A stretch of DNA of 64,000 nucleotides from Thermodesulfobium narugense DSM 14796 (GCF_000212395.1 NC_015499.1:957501-1021500), one strand, 5' to 3'; numbered from the stretch's first letter, positions 17,098 to 26,383 are shown. Numbers and translations: made by a program. Notes: generated by a model not told the origin, from the letters alone.

Positions 17098-17775
17098 CTA
17101 TTTCTTCCAGTCATAAACTACCATATTGGATGGAATCTTAAAGTAATCGTCAGAAACAGGGAATCCCCAAACCAAATCAGTTATCGTAATATGAGTAGTC
17201 CCTTTAGAAGAAGTTAAATCTGCTTTTCTTACATAATGAGTCCATTTACCCACCCATACTGTAAGTTCTTTCCCTTCAATCTTTTTCTGCATTTCATAGC
17301 AAGTTTCGCCTTCAACTTCCTCTTCACCAATTTTTTTAAAACTATCATCTTTCATTACTTGTTCACCATAAGTAGGAAGTATGAAAAACTCATTAAGTTC
17401 TTTTGTATACTTTGGGAATTTGTCTGCTTCAAATCTTATAGCCCTTTGTAAAACTGGTAACATAAAGTATACTGATCTATCCTTGCTAAGTGCAAGAATT
17501 TGAGTTTGTTGACCTAAAAATAAAGGACCATTAAAACTAATGAGGATTTTCCCAGGCTTAAGATAAATGTCTGCAGATTTTGCTTTTTTGTATTTAAACG
17601 AGTCAAAATTAATTTTAAAAGTCATATCAGGTACATCTTCAAGTTTACTAAACACATCAGGAGCATTTTGTTCTGTTTTTGAACTCTCTTCCACCTTTGT
17701 ACCCTTTTCTGCAAAAGCAAGGTTGGCAGAAATTAATAAACTTAAAAACAAAAGCAAAATAACCAAGAACCTCAT
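17098..17775 (-). CDS. Exported LolA-like outer-membrane lipoprotein-sorting family protein
   Basis: A 225-residue protein with a clear N-terminal signal peptide ending near A-F-A. The mature part is a beta-rich, half-barrel type sequence with repeated strands: K-S-A-D-I-Y-L-K-P-G-K-I-L-I-S, E-G-E-T-C-Y-E-M and K-L-T-V-W-V-G-type turns. This is typical of LolA/LolB-fold or DUF4412-type periplasmic proteins that carry lipids or lipoproteins. It implies a diderm envelope. It sits between argF and the tetrapyrrole genes. The exact cargo cannot be read from the sequence; assignment to the LolA-like superfamily is tentative. Confidence 0.65.
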   Translation of the reverse strand: MRFLVILLLFLSLLISANLAFAEKGTKVEESSKTEQNAPDVFSKLEDVPDMTFKINFDSFKYKKAKSADIYLKPGKILISFNGPLFLGQQTQILALSKDRSVYFMLPVLQRAIRFEADKFPKYTKELNEFFILPTYGEQVMKDDSFKKIGEEEVEGETCYEMQKKIEGKELTVWVGKWTHYVRKADLTSSKGTTHITITDLVWGFPVSDDYFKIPSNMVVYDWKK

Positions 17776-17798
17776 AAGTTGATAACCTCCAGAATAGT

Positions 17799-18728
17799 TT
17801 ACTTTAACAAAATTTTATCAGATAAATAACCACTGTATATTGACCACAAAAGAGCCTTTTCACTATGTAATCTGTTGTGGGCCTGTTTAAAAACCCTCGA
17901 TCTTTCTCCCTCTAAAACATCTTCACTAACCTCAAGCCCCCTATAAGCCGGCAAACAGTGTAAAAATATAGCATCTTCTCTTGCATGAGAAAAAAGTTCT
18001 TTGTCAACAATATACTTTTTAAAGTCATTAATTCTTTTTTCCTTTTCTGCTTCCTGACCCATGCTAATCCAGGTATCAGTATATACAACAGAAGCTCCTT
18101 TTACAGATAAAACAGGATCGTTAGTAAACTTGATAAAATCAAAATTACTATACTTTTCCTTAAATTCTTTTTCAAGTTCATACCCTTCTGGAGTAGCTAT
18201 AGTCAATTCAAAGCCAATTATGCTAGCAGCTTCCACTAAAGACCTGGCTACGTTGTTGCCATCCCCAACATAAGCCCACTTTAAATTCAAAGTTCTAAAC
18301 TCTTGATAGACTGTTAGCAGATCTGCAAGTATTTGTACAGGATGATTATAATCAGTTAAAGCGTTAATAATTGGTATGGTCGAATAATTTGCTAACTCTA
18401 TTAAAGAATCATGGCTGTAAAGTCTTGCAACTATCCCGTGAACATAACCACTTAGCACTCTGGCAGTATCCTTTATAGGTTCACCCCTTCCTATTTGGAG
18501 TTCATCCTTGCCAAGAAAGATAGTGCTTCCACCAAGGTCTCTAATAGCAACCTCAAAAGAGACTCTTGTTCTAGTTGAATGCTTTAAAAAAATTAAAGCA
18601 ATGATTTTTTGTTTTAAAACATCACCAAGCAAAAATCTATTTGTAGAGAGCTTATCTGAAAGTTTTATAATCTCTTTTAATGAGTGATTGTCAAAAACTG
18701 TCAAATCTAAGAAGGATTTCTTATTCAT
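17799..18728 (-). CDS. argF: Ornithine carbamoyltransferase
   Basis: ArgF makes citrulline from ornithine and carbamoyl phosphate in arginine synthesis. The carbamoyl-phosphate site S-T-R-T-R-V-S-F-E-V-A is near residue 50, N-H-P-V-Q-I-L-A-D is mid-protein, and the ornithine-site H-C-L-P-A-Y-R-G is near the C-terminus, which separates it from aspartate carbamoyltransferases. ATG 18728 is chosen because it follows AAAGAGGTG and overlaps the queD stop as ATGA. An upstream in-frame start at 18776 would lie inside queD. Length is 309 residues. No other arg genes are nearby. Confidence 0.95.
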   Translation of the reverse strand: MNKKSFLDLTVFDNHSLKEIIKLSDKLSTNRFLLGDVLKQKIIALIFLKHSTRTRVSFEVAIRDLGGSTIFLGKDELQIGRGEPIKDTARVLSGYVHGIVARLYSHDSLIELANYSTIPIINALTDYNHPVQILADLLTVYQEFRTLNLKWAYVGDGNNVARSLVEAASIIGFELTIATPEGYELEKEFKEKYSNFDFIKFTNDPVLSVKGASVVYTDTWISMGQEAEKEKRINDFKKYIVDKELFSHAREDAIFLHCLPAYRGLEVSEDVLEGERSRVFKQAHNRLHSEKALLWSIYSGYLSDKILLK

Positions 18729-19102
18729 CTTTGCACCTCTTTTTGATATTTTGCACAAGTTGTTTGTGATTCCCAAACAGTAATAGAGTTAACATTCAAT
18801 CCTCTATAATTTTCTAAAAATTTTTCAAATTCATCAAATATATACTTTGATAAATTTTCTGAAGTGGGGCTAAATGGAACAACGTCATTTAAAAGTTTAT
18901 GATCAAAAGTATCTAAAATCTCTTTTAACTTCTTTTTTATAATTCTAAAATCAATCAACATTCCAAATTCATCAAGCGAATTACCAGAAATTTCAACGCT
19001 TACTTTAAAGGTATGCCCATGAAGAGGCTCAAATTCAATTTCCCCATTACGGGTTAAAAAATGAGCAGAAGAAAAGCTATCTTCAACTATAAGAGTATAC
19101 AT
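18725..19102 (-). CDS. queD: 6-carboxy-5,6,7,8-tetrahydropterin synthase (QueD/PTPS family)
   Basis: QueD converts dihydroneopterin triphosphate into carboxytetrahydropterin on the way to queuosine. At 125 residues it has the zinc ligands in F-S-S-A-H-F and L-H-G-H-T-F-K-V, and the family D-F-R-I-I-K-K-K and F-D-H-K-L-L-N-D segments. Other members of the PTPS family act in folate or biopterin pathways. The catalytic cysteine that marks QueD lies, in most members, about 4 residues before the zinc histidine region and is not obvious here, so the specific reaction is less certain than the family. The other que genes are not in view. Confidence 0.8.
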   Translation of the reverse strand: MYTLIVEDSFSSAHFLTRNGEIEFEPLHGHTFKVSVEISGNSLDEFGMLIDFRIIKKKLKEILDTFDHKLLNDVVPFSPTSENLSKYIFDEFEKFLENYRGLNVNSITVWESQTTCAKYQKEVQR

Positions 19103-19163
19103 CTATGTTTTCTCCATTTCACTTAATATTCTTAACAGCATACATTGATAATATTAACATATT

Positions 19164-22100
19164 CTACGGAAGATATACCCCCATATTTCTTAGGATTTGT
19201 TTAATCTTTGCTCCATCTATATCCTTTAGTGGCAAGTTTGATTTTATCGACTCTGCAGCCAAAAGGCCACCAGCTTCACCAACGCTCATCATAGTAGATT
19301 GAACTCTGAATGATGCCATTGCAAGTGGTTGTGCGCTGATAGTTCTTCCGACAATTATCAGGTTATCAACTCCTTGAGGAATCAAGGTCCTTAAGGGTAT
19401 TTCATAAGGAATAATCGGTAGTTGAAAACCTCCAGGTCCTCCGTAGGGATTATGAATATCAACGCCATAAAAACATAGTGCAATGCCATCATAAAAGTAT
19501 CTTCCTACCAAAATATCTTTCTCTTGAAGCGTGTATTCCCCAAGAAAGTGTCTTGATTCCCTAACTCCGATTTGAGGCCCTGAAGATAAAATCCTATAAT
19601 TATATTTTTTCTCAATTTTGGAAAAAATATCCCACATTTGTTCTCTACCAATCATTTCTGCATTAGAAAATTTATCAATATTAAGTGGGTTTGCATAAAC
19701 TCTAGTTTCATTTACTAAGACTTTACCGCTAGAAAGAACCCATACTCCTTTTTCTCTTTTTGGGCCAGTTGGGTACATTGTAAACATTGTTGTTAGTGGC
19801 ATGATTTTGTGATCCCATGTTCTTCCAAAAACATATTGAACACCTGCTTTAGCAGCAATATCTCCATCGCCTGTTGCATCAATTACCCTTTTCCCTAAAA
19901 TAGCTACACAGTCGTACGGTCTTTTAATTACTACTCCAAGTACTTTCTTCGAATCCATAACAGGCATTAGGGCAAAGGAGTCGAAATAAACTGTAATGTT
20001 TTTTTCATTATGAACCATATTTTGATAAATTGATTTTGCAATCTCAGTATCAAAAAGTCTACCAGTATTTGGCAGATTTTTTGAACCATAAAGCATTGTT
20101 CTTACTTCTTTAAAAATTACTCCAACAGAACCAGGTTCAAAATAACTAACCCCCCCTGCAGTTCCCATTCCACCAAAAAATGGGTACTGTTCTATAAGAG
20201 CTACTTTCATACCCATTTTAGCAGCCATAATTGATGCAGCAAATCCGCTAGGTCCTCCGCCAACAACAACAACATCATACCTTTTTAAAACAGGAACTTC
20301 TTCTTGACTTACATGAAAAGTATTCTCTGGATTACTAGTTTCAGTGTTTTGTAGTGAAGCTAAAATTTCTTCTATATCTTTCTCAGGAGTATATGGATTA
20401 TCAGGCAATAAGAATTCATTGTTTTTAACTTCTTTAAATTCATTACCTGATCCCTTCAAAACCAAACTTATAGGCGATACTCCTGGCACAAATGTGTGAT
20501 TTGAAAGAATATAGTTTGCGTACATGTTTCTAAGATACTCTTCAGCATCAATATATTCGGTAGAGTTTTCTACCGGCCTTTCCAAACTAAAAGATAAGAC
20601 TTTTTGATCATTAAAAGCAGTGTTAATATTTTTGTAATTAGAATTTATTACTGAAAAGTTTAATACAGCTCTGTCAAAGTTTAAAATTGAAGGATCTATT
20701 GTCCCTAAAAGAAGAGAATTATTAGAAGCATCTATTACGATTTTTGAGCGTATTATTTGATGTCCGCCCTTAGAGATAAATAATGTGTATTTATAACCAT
20801 CTTTACTAAACACGTTCAATGGATAAGAGTGAAATAAAACCGGGATCTTGTTGTCTTTAGCAAATTTATCAAGAGCAAACTTTAATATTTCTGTATCAAC
20901 ATATTTGTCATTTGAAATGTTTTTGTAGTAAGTATTTTGAATATTTTTGATAAAATTTCCAAAACTATTAGTTAACTCAGAAAATGGTAAAGGTGAAAAA
21001 CCTTGAGTAAATTTCCCGCCAAGAAAGGGAGCACTATCAATTATCATTACGCTTTTACCAGATTCTTTTATCTGTTTTGCCACTGTAAGTGCACTAATTG
21101 ATCCACCAAAAATTAAGACATCAACTTTGTCAGAACATTTAAGATCTTCAGAAGGAATAATAACCTTATTGTTTTCTAATTTAGCGTAAGTCACTTTGTC
21201 TTGAGTATATGATACTATTTTTTTATCTGCAGGAAGGGTTCCATCATCAGTAAAAGCATAAACCTTACCATCATCAGAACCTGCAATGATCATGTTGTTT
21301 ATTGGAACAACGTTTGATCTAATTGGTCCACCTGCGTACAGTCTCCAGATTAGCTTGCCATCGGTTATATTTAAAGCATAAATCCCACCATCATATGTAC
21401 CAAATAATAAACTGTCTTTAGTAGCAGTAACAGAAGAAGATGGATAGCTATTGGTTTTAAACTTCCAAAGTAGTTTGCCATAAGGGTTTAGTGCGTATAC
21501 ATACCCATCACAAGAAGGAAGATAAACATTTCCATCAGGAGTAACTGCAGCAGAATTGAGAATTGCATCATCGGTTTTGTAAGTCCATAAAATTCTCCCG
21601 TTTTCAAGATCAATACTATAAAAATTGCCAGAAAAATCACCAATATAAACCCTTTTATCAAAAATAGCAGGAGCTGCTCTGATGATGTTAGATAATTTTA
21701 ATTTCCATAAAATTTTACCGTTCTCTTCCGACAAACAATATAAAACCTTATCTTCGCTACCAACAATCACCCTACCACCTGAAACAGCTGGAGTAGCCAT
21801 TTCATGTTCTCCCAAAAATTTTGACCAAATTTTTTTTCCAGTAATGGAATTATATGAATATATGTTCCCATCCAAAGATGTTATAAATACCATATTCTTA
21901 TCTATGACAGGACTAGAACGAATTCCTCTCCATAAAGGATTTGAAAAATATACATATCCATTATTTGGGTCAATAGATGAAAGTCCATATTTCCCAACCA
22001 TTCCAGCATAAACCCTATCATCTTCTAGGGCTACAGAACCAAAACCGCCTTCACCTGTAGACCATATTAAATTACCATTGTTTAAGTTTAATTTAAGAAG

Positions 22101-22376
22101 TTCTCCCCCTAAAACGTTTACATAAACAAAACCATCCTTTACAGCTGGGCTGCCTACAATCCAACCCTTAGCATTATAGGCCCATTTTACTTTAGGATGA
22201 AGGGGAATTTTTACATCAGAATATCTTATACCAGCTTGGTCGTAACCTGATTGTAACCAACTTCCTGAATAAATAATATTATTCTTTTTATTTAACAATA
22301 ACCCGATAAAAAAAATTATAACAATTGTAATAATAAATGATAAAAATATTAAAAAATTGTACTTAAAATTCTTCAT
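19164..22376 (-). CDS. Membrane-anchored PQQ-type beta-propeller fused to two FAD-dependent oxidoreductase domains
   Basis: This 1070-residue protein has three parts. Residues 8-28 form a hydrophobic anchor. Residues 40-380 hold about eight PQQ-type propeller repeats with the G-x-[VI]-Y-[AS]-[LI]-x4-G-[KR]-[IL]-[LI]-W pattern (near 90, 170, 210, 250, 290, 330 and 370). Residues 417-600 form a first Rossmann flavin domain with a weakened GGSISA motif and F-L-G-G-K. Residues 699-1060 form a second, intact FAD_oxidored domain with VVVGGGPSGFAAS, FFGGMGTAGG, I-D-A-T-G-D-G-D-I-A-A and V-G-R-T-I-S. The combination is unfamiliar to me and its substrate is unknown. It lies between dprA (ATGA overlap) and queD. 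The frame is intact and composition matches its neighbours. Confidence 0.85.
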   Translation of the reverse strand: MKNFKYNFLIFLSFIITIVIIFFIGLLLNKKNNIIYSGSWLQSGYDQAGIRYSDVKIPLHPKVKWAYNAKGWIVGSPAVKDGFVYVNVLGGELLKLNLNNGNLIWSTGEGGFGSVALEDDRVYAGMVGKYGLSSIDPNNGYVYFSNPLWRGIRSSPVIDKNMVFITSLDGNIYSYNSITGKKIWSKFLGEHEMATPAVSGGRVIVGSEDKVLYCLSEENGKILWKLKLSNIIRAAPAIFDKRVYIGDFSGNFYSIDLENGRILWTYKTDDAILNSAAVTPDGNVYLPSCDGYVYALNPYGKLLWKFKTNSYPSSSVTATKDSLLFGTYDGGIYALNITDGKLIWRLYAGGPIRSNVVPINNMIIAGSDDGKVYAFTDDGTLPADKKIVSYTQDKVTYAKLENNKVIIPSEDLKCSDKVDVLIFGGSISALTVAKQIKESGKSVMIIDSAPFLGGKFTQGFSPLPFSELTNSFGNFIKNIQNTYYKNISNDKYVDTEILKFALDKFAKDNKIPVLFHSYPLNVFSKDGYKYTLFISKGGHQIIRSKIVIDASNNSLLLGTIDPSILNFDRAVLNFSVINSNYKNINTAFNDQKVLSFSLERPVENSTEYIDAEEYLRNMYANYILSNHTFVPGVSPISLVLKGSGNEFKEVKNNEFLLPDNPYTPEKDIEEILASLQNTETSNPENTFHVSQEEVPVLKRYDVVVVGGGPSGFAASIMAAKMGMKVALIEQYPFFGGMGTAGGVSYFEPGSVGVIFKEVRTMLYGSKNLPNTGRLFDTEIAKSIYQNMVHNEKNITVYFDSFALMPVMDSKKVLGVVIKRPYDCVAILGKRVIDATGDGDIAAKAGVQYVFGRTWDHKIMPLTTMFTMYPTGPKREKGVWVLSSGKVLVNETRVYANPLNIDKFSNAEMIGREQMWDIFSKIEKKYNYRILSSGPQIGVRESRHFLGEYTLQEKDILVGRYFYDGIALCFYGVDIHNPYGGPGGFQLPIIPYEIPLRTLIPQGVDNLIIVGRTISAQPLAMASFRVQSTMMSVGEAGGLLAAESIKSNLPLKDIDGAKIKQILRNMGVYLP

Positions 22377-23413
22377 AAAATTTTGTAACTTCCCCCAAAC
22401 TCTTCAATTTTATTTTTTAATGTAAGCTCTGTTAATATAAGTATTAAATCTTGAGGTTTTAAATCTTCAATTTTAGAAGAAATTAATTCAAATGGAGTAT
22501 AACTCGTAGAATTTAAACATGAAAGAACTCGTTCTTCATGAGGTGTTAGAATATCAAGTTGCTCTTGTTTATAATTTTCTTTTACAATTTTGTATCCAAA
22601 TTCATCTAATATGTCTTCAAAAGACCTCACTAAAATAGCACCGTTCCTTATAAGAGTGTTAGTTCCAAAGCTTTTTGGAGAATTTACAGGGCCGGGAAGA
22701 GAAAATACATCTCTCCCAAGATCTAAAGAAAAACTTGCAGTCAAAAGCGCACCGCTTTTTTTCTCTGCTTCAACAACCAGTATACCTTTAGAAAGAGCTG
22801 CTATAATCCTATTTCTTTGAGGAAAAGAATAAGTTGTTGGACTTTCCTTAAAAGAATATTCACTAACCAATAGTCCTGTTTCTGATATTTCAATTTGAAG
22901 TTCTCTGTTCTCAATCGGATAAAATATATCTAATCCGTTACCAAGTACTGCAATAGTCTTTCCTCCTACTTCTAAACAAGATCTGTGAGCATATTCATCG
23001 ATACCTCTTGCCAAACCAGAAACAATAGTAAACCCAAAACTTGAAAGTTGTTTAGAAAATTCTATTACTTGAGATTTCCCGTATGCAGTTGCCCTTCTTG
23101 AACCTACTATAGATATTATCTTTTCACTTTTTAAAAGATCTACATTGCCCTTGCAATAAAGTAAAACTGGCGGATCGTTTAAATGCTTTAGACTTTCAGG
23201 ATATTTTTTTGAAATATAAGGAATTAATTCAGTATTGGTTTTTTCTGCAAAATTTATAGTTGATTTAACTTTTTCATCTAACTTAATGTAATTTCTATCA
23301 CAAAATCCCTTAATCAAAAATTCAAGGAATGTTCTATCTTCTAATCTTTCTTTAATCTTCTTAAATGGTATTTTACAAAGAGAAAGAGCTAACCATAATT
23401 CTATATCAGTCAT
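22373..23413 (-). CDS. dprA: DNA-processing protein DprA
   Basis: DprA binds incoming single-stranded DNA and loads RecA during natural transformation. The Rossmann-like core shows S-I-V-G-S-R-R-A-T-A-Y-G, V-S-G-L-A-R-G-I-D and A-V-L-G-N-G-L-D. Further on are P-Q-R-N-R-I-I-A-A-L and L-D-L-G-R-D-V-F-S-L-P-G. A C-terminal winged-helix-like region follows, for 346 residues in total. It overlaps comM by 8 bases at its start and the propeller/flavin gene by 4 bases at its stop. The pairing with comM is conserved in many phyla and suggests the organism is or was transformable. Confidence 0.95.
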   Translation of the reverse strand: MTDIELWLALSLCKIPFKKIKERLEDRTFLEFLIKGFCDRNYIKLDEKVKSTINFAEKTNTELIPYISKKYPESLKHLNDPPVLLYCKGNVDLLKSEKIISIVGSRRATAYGKSQVIEFSKQLSSFGFTIVSGLARGIDEYAHRSCLEVGGKTIAVLGNGLDIFYPIENRELQIEISETGLLVSEYSFKESPTTYSFPQRNRIIAALSKGILVVEAEKKSGALLTASFSLDLGRDVFSLPGPVNSPKSFGTNTLIRNGAILVRSFEDILDEFGYKIVKENYKQEQLDILTPHEERVLSCLNSTSYTPFELISSKIEDLKPQDLILILTELTLKNKIEEFGGSYKIL

Positions 23414-24932
23414 ATGGATCCCATTTTATATTTCTTAAAGAAATAGCCTCTGCTATATGCTGTGGTTTTACAATCTCTTCTTCATCCAAGTCAGCTATAG
23501 TTCTTGAAAGTTTTAGAATTTTATCATATGCCCTAGCAGAAAAATGGTGATTATCTATAGCATTTGCCAAAAGTTTTTTTGCATTATCATCCAAAATTAT
23601 ATATTTTTTTATCTCTTTCGGGCTAAGTTCAGAATTATTTTTGACAATTCCTTTAGTTCTTTCTAACTGAAATTTTTTTGCCTTTAATACTTCATTTTTC
23701 ATCTCTTCAGAAGTTTTGCCAGGTTTCATACCCAATAATTCTTCATTTGAAAGCCTGGGAACTTCAAGCATAATATCGAATCTATCTCTAATAGGTCCTG
23801 AAAGTTTACTTCTATACTTTTTAATGTCATTAAGAGCACAGGTGCAGGGATTAAATCTATCTTTAAAATAACCACATTTGCATGGGTTTGAACAAGCTGC
23901 TAATAAAAATTGTGCAGGAAAAGTTAACGAAGAGGAAGCTCTGCTAATTGTAATTCTGCCGTCTTCCAGAGGTTGTCTTAAAGATTCGATCAAATCTTTT
24001 CTAAATTCAAGAATTTCATCCAAAAACAATATTCCTCTATGAGCCAAGCTCATTTCCCCAGGTCTGGGTGGCGATCCTCCGCCAGCAAGACCGGCGAGCG
24101 AAATTGAATGATGAGGACTTCTAAATGGTCTTTTTCTTATAAGATTTTTTCTATTCTTCATCTCACCTATCAAACTATAAATTTGTGTTACAACTATACT
24201 TTCTTCATCATCAAGATTAGACAGAATTGTTGGAAATCTTTTCATTAACATAGACTTTCCAGAACCTGGAGGCCCCATTAAAAGTATATTGTGTCTTCCT
24301 GCAGCAGAAACTACTATTGCCCTTTTTGCCCTTTCTTGTCCTTTTACATCAGCATAGTCGATATCAAAATTAGTCTCTATCTCTTCTTCTAATTCTCTTT
24401 TTGCAAGAAAATTTTCAATTGAAATATCTCCTCTAAAGACTTCTATAACTTGATTAAGATTAGAAAAACTATAAGTTTTTACTTCTGGAACTATTGCACC
24501 CTCATGTGCGTTTTCTATAGATAGAACCAATGATTCAATGCCTAAATTTTTAGCCCCAAGAGCTAAAGAAATAGCACCTGAAACGCCACGAATCTGTCCA
24601 TCAAGCCCCAATTCACCAATAAACGCCATATTCTCAGGAACTCTTTTGATTATTCCTGCTGCCTCTAAAATTCCAACTGCAACAGGCAAATCCAAATAAG
24701 AACCTTCTTTCCTTAAGTCAGCAGGGGCAAGATTTACTGTAATTTTCTTAACAGGTATTTCACTGTAGACATGCTTGAGTGCAGTCTTAATTCTTTCTCT
24801 TGATTCTTGAATAACCGTATCAGGAAGGCCTACAATAGTAAAACCGGGATATCCAGTAGTAAAACTCACTTCAATATCAACCAAATAAGCGTCAAGTCCA
24901 TTTAAAGTAACACTTTTAATCTTTGATATCAT
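23406..24932 (-). CDS. comM: YifB/ComM family Mg-chelatase-like AAA+ ATPase
   Basis: ComM is a AAA+ helicase that extends heteroduplexes during transformation. The N-terminal Lon-protease-like domain (about 1-170) precedes the ATPase with Walker A GPPGSGKSMLMKRF and Walker B ILFLDEILEF. A cysteine cluster (ACSNPCKCGYF, then NPCTC) may bind zinc, and a C-terminal Mg-chelatase domain follows. ATG 24932 overlaps the yraN stop (ATGA) and gives the usual M-I-S-K-I-K-S-V start; TTG 24941 is the alternative. Length is 508 residues. It lies next to dprA, consistent with competence. Confidence 0.95.
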   Translation of the reverse strand: MISKIKSVTLNGLDAYLVDIEVSFTTGYPGFTIVGLPDTVIQESRERIKTALKHVYSEIPVKKITVNLAPADLRKEGSYLDLPVAVGILEAAGIIKRVPENMAFIGELGLDGQIRGVSGAISLALGAKNLGIESLVLSIENAHEGAIVPEVKTYSFSNLNQVIEVFRGDISIENFLAKRELEEEIETNFDIDYADVKGQERAKRAIVVSAAGRHNILLMGPPGSGKSMLMKRFPTILSNLDDEESIVVTQIYSLIGEMKNRKNLIRKRPFRSPHHSISLAGLAGGGSPPRPGEMSLAHRGILFLDEILEFRKDLIESLRQPLEDGRITISRASSSLTFPAQFLLAACSNPCKCGYFKDRFNPCTCALNDIKKYRSKLSGPIRDRFDIMLEVPRLSNEELLGMKPGKTSEEMKNEVLKAKKFQLERTKGIVKNNSELSPKEIKKYIILDDNAKKLLANAIDNHHFSARAYDKILKLSRTIADLDEEEIVKPQHIAEAISLRNIKWDPYD

Positions 24933-25282
24933 AAAATCCAATCATCTCCAATAATATGGACGTACTCACTATTAGGTTTGAAGTATATCAGATCAACTCT
25001 AACTATCTCATGTTCTGGTAAAACACCTTGAGAGAGTAAAAGATTATAGGCTTTTTTAATTCTTAACAACTTATTTTTGGTTATAAATTCTAGAGGATGA
25101 CCAAATCTTTCTGAACTTTTACCTTTAACCTCAACCAAAACTAATATATTATCCTTTTTTGCTAATATATCAATTTCGCCGACTCCAGTTGAAAGATTTC
25201 TCTCACAAATCATATATCCATTGCCTATAAGATAGCTACAAGCAACACTTTCATATATATTTCCTTTATCACGATTACTCAA
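24929..25282 (-). CDS. yraN: YraN/UPF0102 family nuclease-like protein
   Basis: A 117-residue single-domain protein of the UPF0102 family, with a restriction-endonuclease-like fold. The D-x(n)-E-x-K type active-site pattern is visible in G-V-G-E-I-D-I-L-A-K followed by V-L-V-E-V-K-G-K. The segment A-C-S-Y-L-I-G-N-G-Y near the N-terminus is typical. It overlaps rnhB and comM by a few bases, the usual rnhB-yraN-comM arrangement. Its cellular role is not well established; DNA processing is inferred from the fold and neighbours. Confidence 0.9.
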   Translation of the reverse strand: MSNRDKGNIYESVACSYLIGNGYMICERNLSTGVGEIDILAKKDNILVLVEVKGKSSERFGHPLEFITKNKLLRIKKAYNLLLSQGVLPEHEIVRVDLIYFKPNSEYVHIIGDDWIL

Positions 25283-25907
25283 AACATAACCTCTGTTTAT
25301 CTAAAAACCTACAAAAAGTTTTTCTATGAATTTTTGAAAGACCTTTTTTCTCAAGCACTTCCAAATGAAATTTTGTGCCGTAACCTTTATGTATATCAAA
25401 TAAATAATCGGGATAATATTTTGAAATATTAATCATATAATCATCTCTGGCAACTTTTGCAATGATAGATGCAGCAGCAACAGAGGGAACTAATCTATCC
25501 GCTTTAGGAAAAACTATATGCTTAAATGGAAAAGTTTTTAATTTTAAAGAACCGTCAAAAAAAATTGCCTCTGGCAAAAAATTCATATTTAAAATAGCTC
25601 TCTTACATGCAAGTACAAGAGCACTATAAATATTCAATTTGTCTATTTCCCAGTGGTATGCCCATCCAATAGACCAATAAGAAGCTTTTCTTTTGATAAT
25701 ATCACAAAGTTCTCTTCTCTCTTGATCTTTAAGAAGCTTTGAGTCCTTTAAGCCATCAATCATATAATCTTTATCAAAATAAACAGCCCCAACAACTAAT
25801 GGACCAGCCAAAGCACCCCGCCCCACCTCATCCATACCTAAAGATGGGAAAAAATCTATTATTGAGGAATCAAACCTATCCTTCCAGGTGGCCAAATAAT
25901 TAACCAA
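25275..25907 (-). CDS. rnhB: Ribonuclease HII
   Basis: RNase HII cuts RNA in RNA-DNA hybrids and starts removal of ribonucleotides from DNA. The active-site D-E-V-G-R-G is at residues 25-30, followed by L-A-G-P-L-V-V-G-A-V and D-S-K-L-L. V-A-A-A-S-I-I-A-K-V-A-R-D lies in the middle and D-I-H-K-G-Y-G-T near the C-terminus. The start is uncertain. TTG 25907 and TTG 25895 lie inside lepB and have no strong ribosome binding site, and no ATG precedes the catalytic block except the one within it. A GGAAGG near 25880 could serve a non-canonical start further in. Confidence 0.92.
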   Translation of the reverse strand: MVNYLATWKDRFDSSIIDFFPSLGMDEVGRGALAGPLVVGAVYFDKDYMIDGLKDSKLLKDQERRELCDIIKRKASYWSIGWAYHWEIDKLNIYSALVLACKRAILNMNFLPEAIFFDGSLKLKTFPFKHIVFPKADRLVPSVAAASIIAKVARDDYMINISKYYPDYLFDIHKGYGTKFHLEVLEKKGLSKIHRKTFCRFLDKQRLCFE

Positions 25908-26374
25908 GCCTTTCCAATAATGTTCTCTTTAGGAACAAAACCCCAAAACCTTGAGTCATCAGAATTTCCTCTATTATCTCCAAGCACAAAATAATAATTT
26001 TCAGGAACTTTTGTAGGGGGGTAGTTAAAATTATCTTTATACATAGGATGATTTTCAACTAACTTTTTACCATTTACATAGAAAACACCATCTTTTTCTT
26101 CAACTACATCGCCAGGCAAACCAATAACCCTTTTAATAAAATCCTTTGATGGATCTACAGGGTATCTAAAAACTATTACATCAAATCTTTGAATGGGAAC
26201 AAAATGATAATCTATCTTTGAAACCAAAACCCTATCTCCAGGCATCAAAGTTGGCTCCATTGAACCGCTAGGAATATAAAATATTTGGAAAAGAAAAGTT
26301 CTAACAAAAAAAGCCAAAACAAGGGCAATTACAAGAGATTCTAAAGTTTCTCTCCAGAATGGTTTCTTTTTCAA
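25859..26374 (-). CDS. lepB: Signal peptidase I
   Basis: LepB cleaves signal peptides from exported proteins at the outer face of the inner membrane. One N-terminal membrane segment (about 10-33) precedes the catalytic serine in P-S-G-S-M-E-P-T (S38) and the general-base lysine in F-I-K-R-V-I-G-L-P-G-D (K81). L-G-D-N-R-G-N-S-D-D-S-R-F-W-G closes the site. Length is 171 residues, typical of short single-anchor forms. It follows rplS by 9 bases and overlaps rnhB, a standard rplS-lepB-rnhB order. Confidence 0.96.
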   Translation of the reverse strand: MKKKPFWRETLESLVIALVLAFFVRTFLFQIFYIPSGSMEPTLMPGDRVLVSKIDYHFVPIQRFDVIVFRYPVDPSKDFIKRVIGLPGDVVEEKDGVFYVNGKKLVENHPMYKDNFNYPPTKVPENYYFVLGDNRGNSDDSRFWGFVPKENIIGKAWLIIWPPGRIGLIPQ

Positions 26375-26383
26375 TTTACTACC

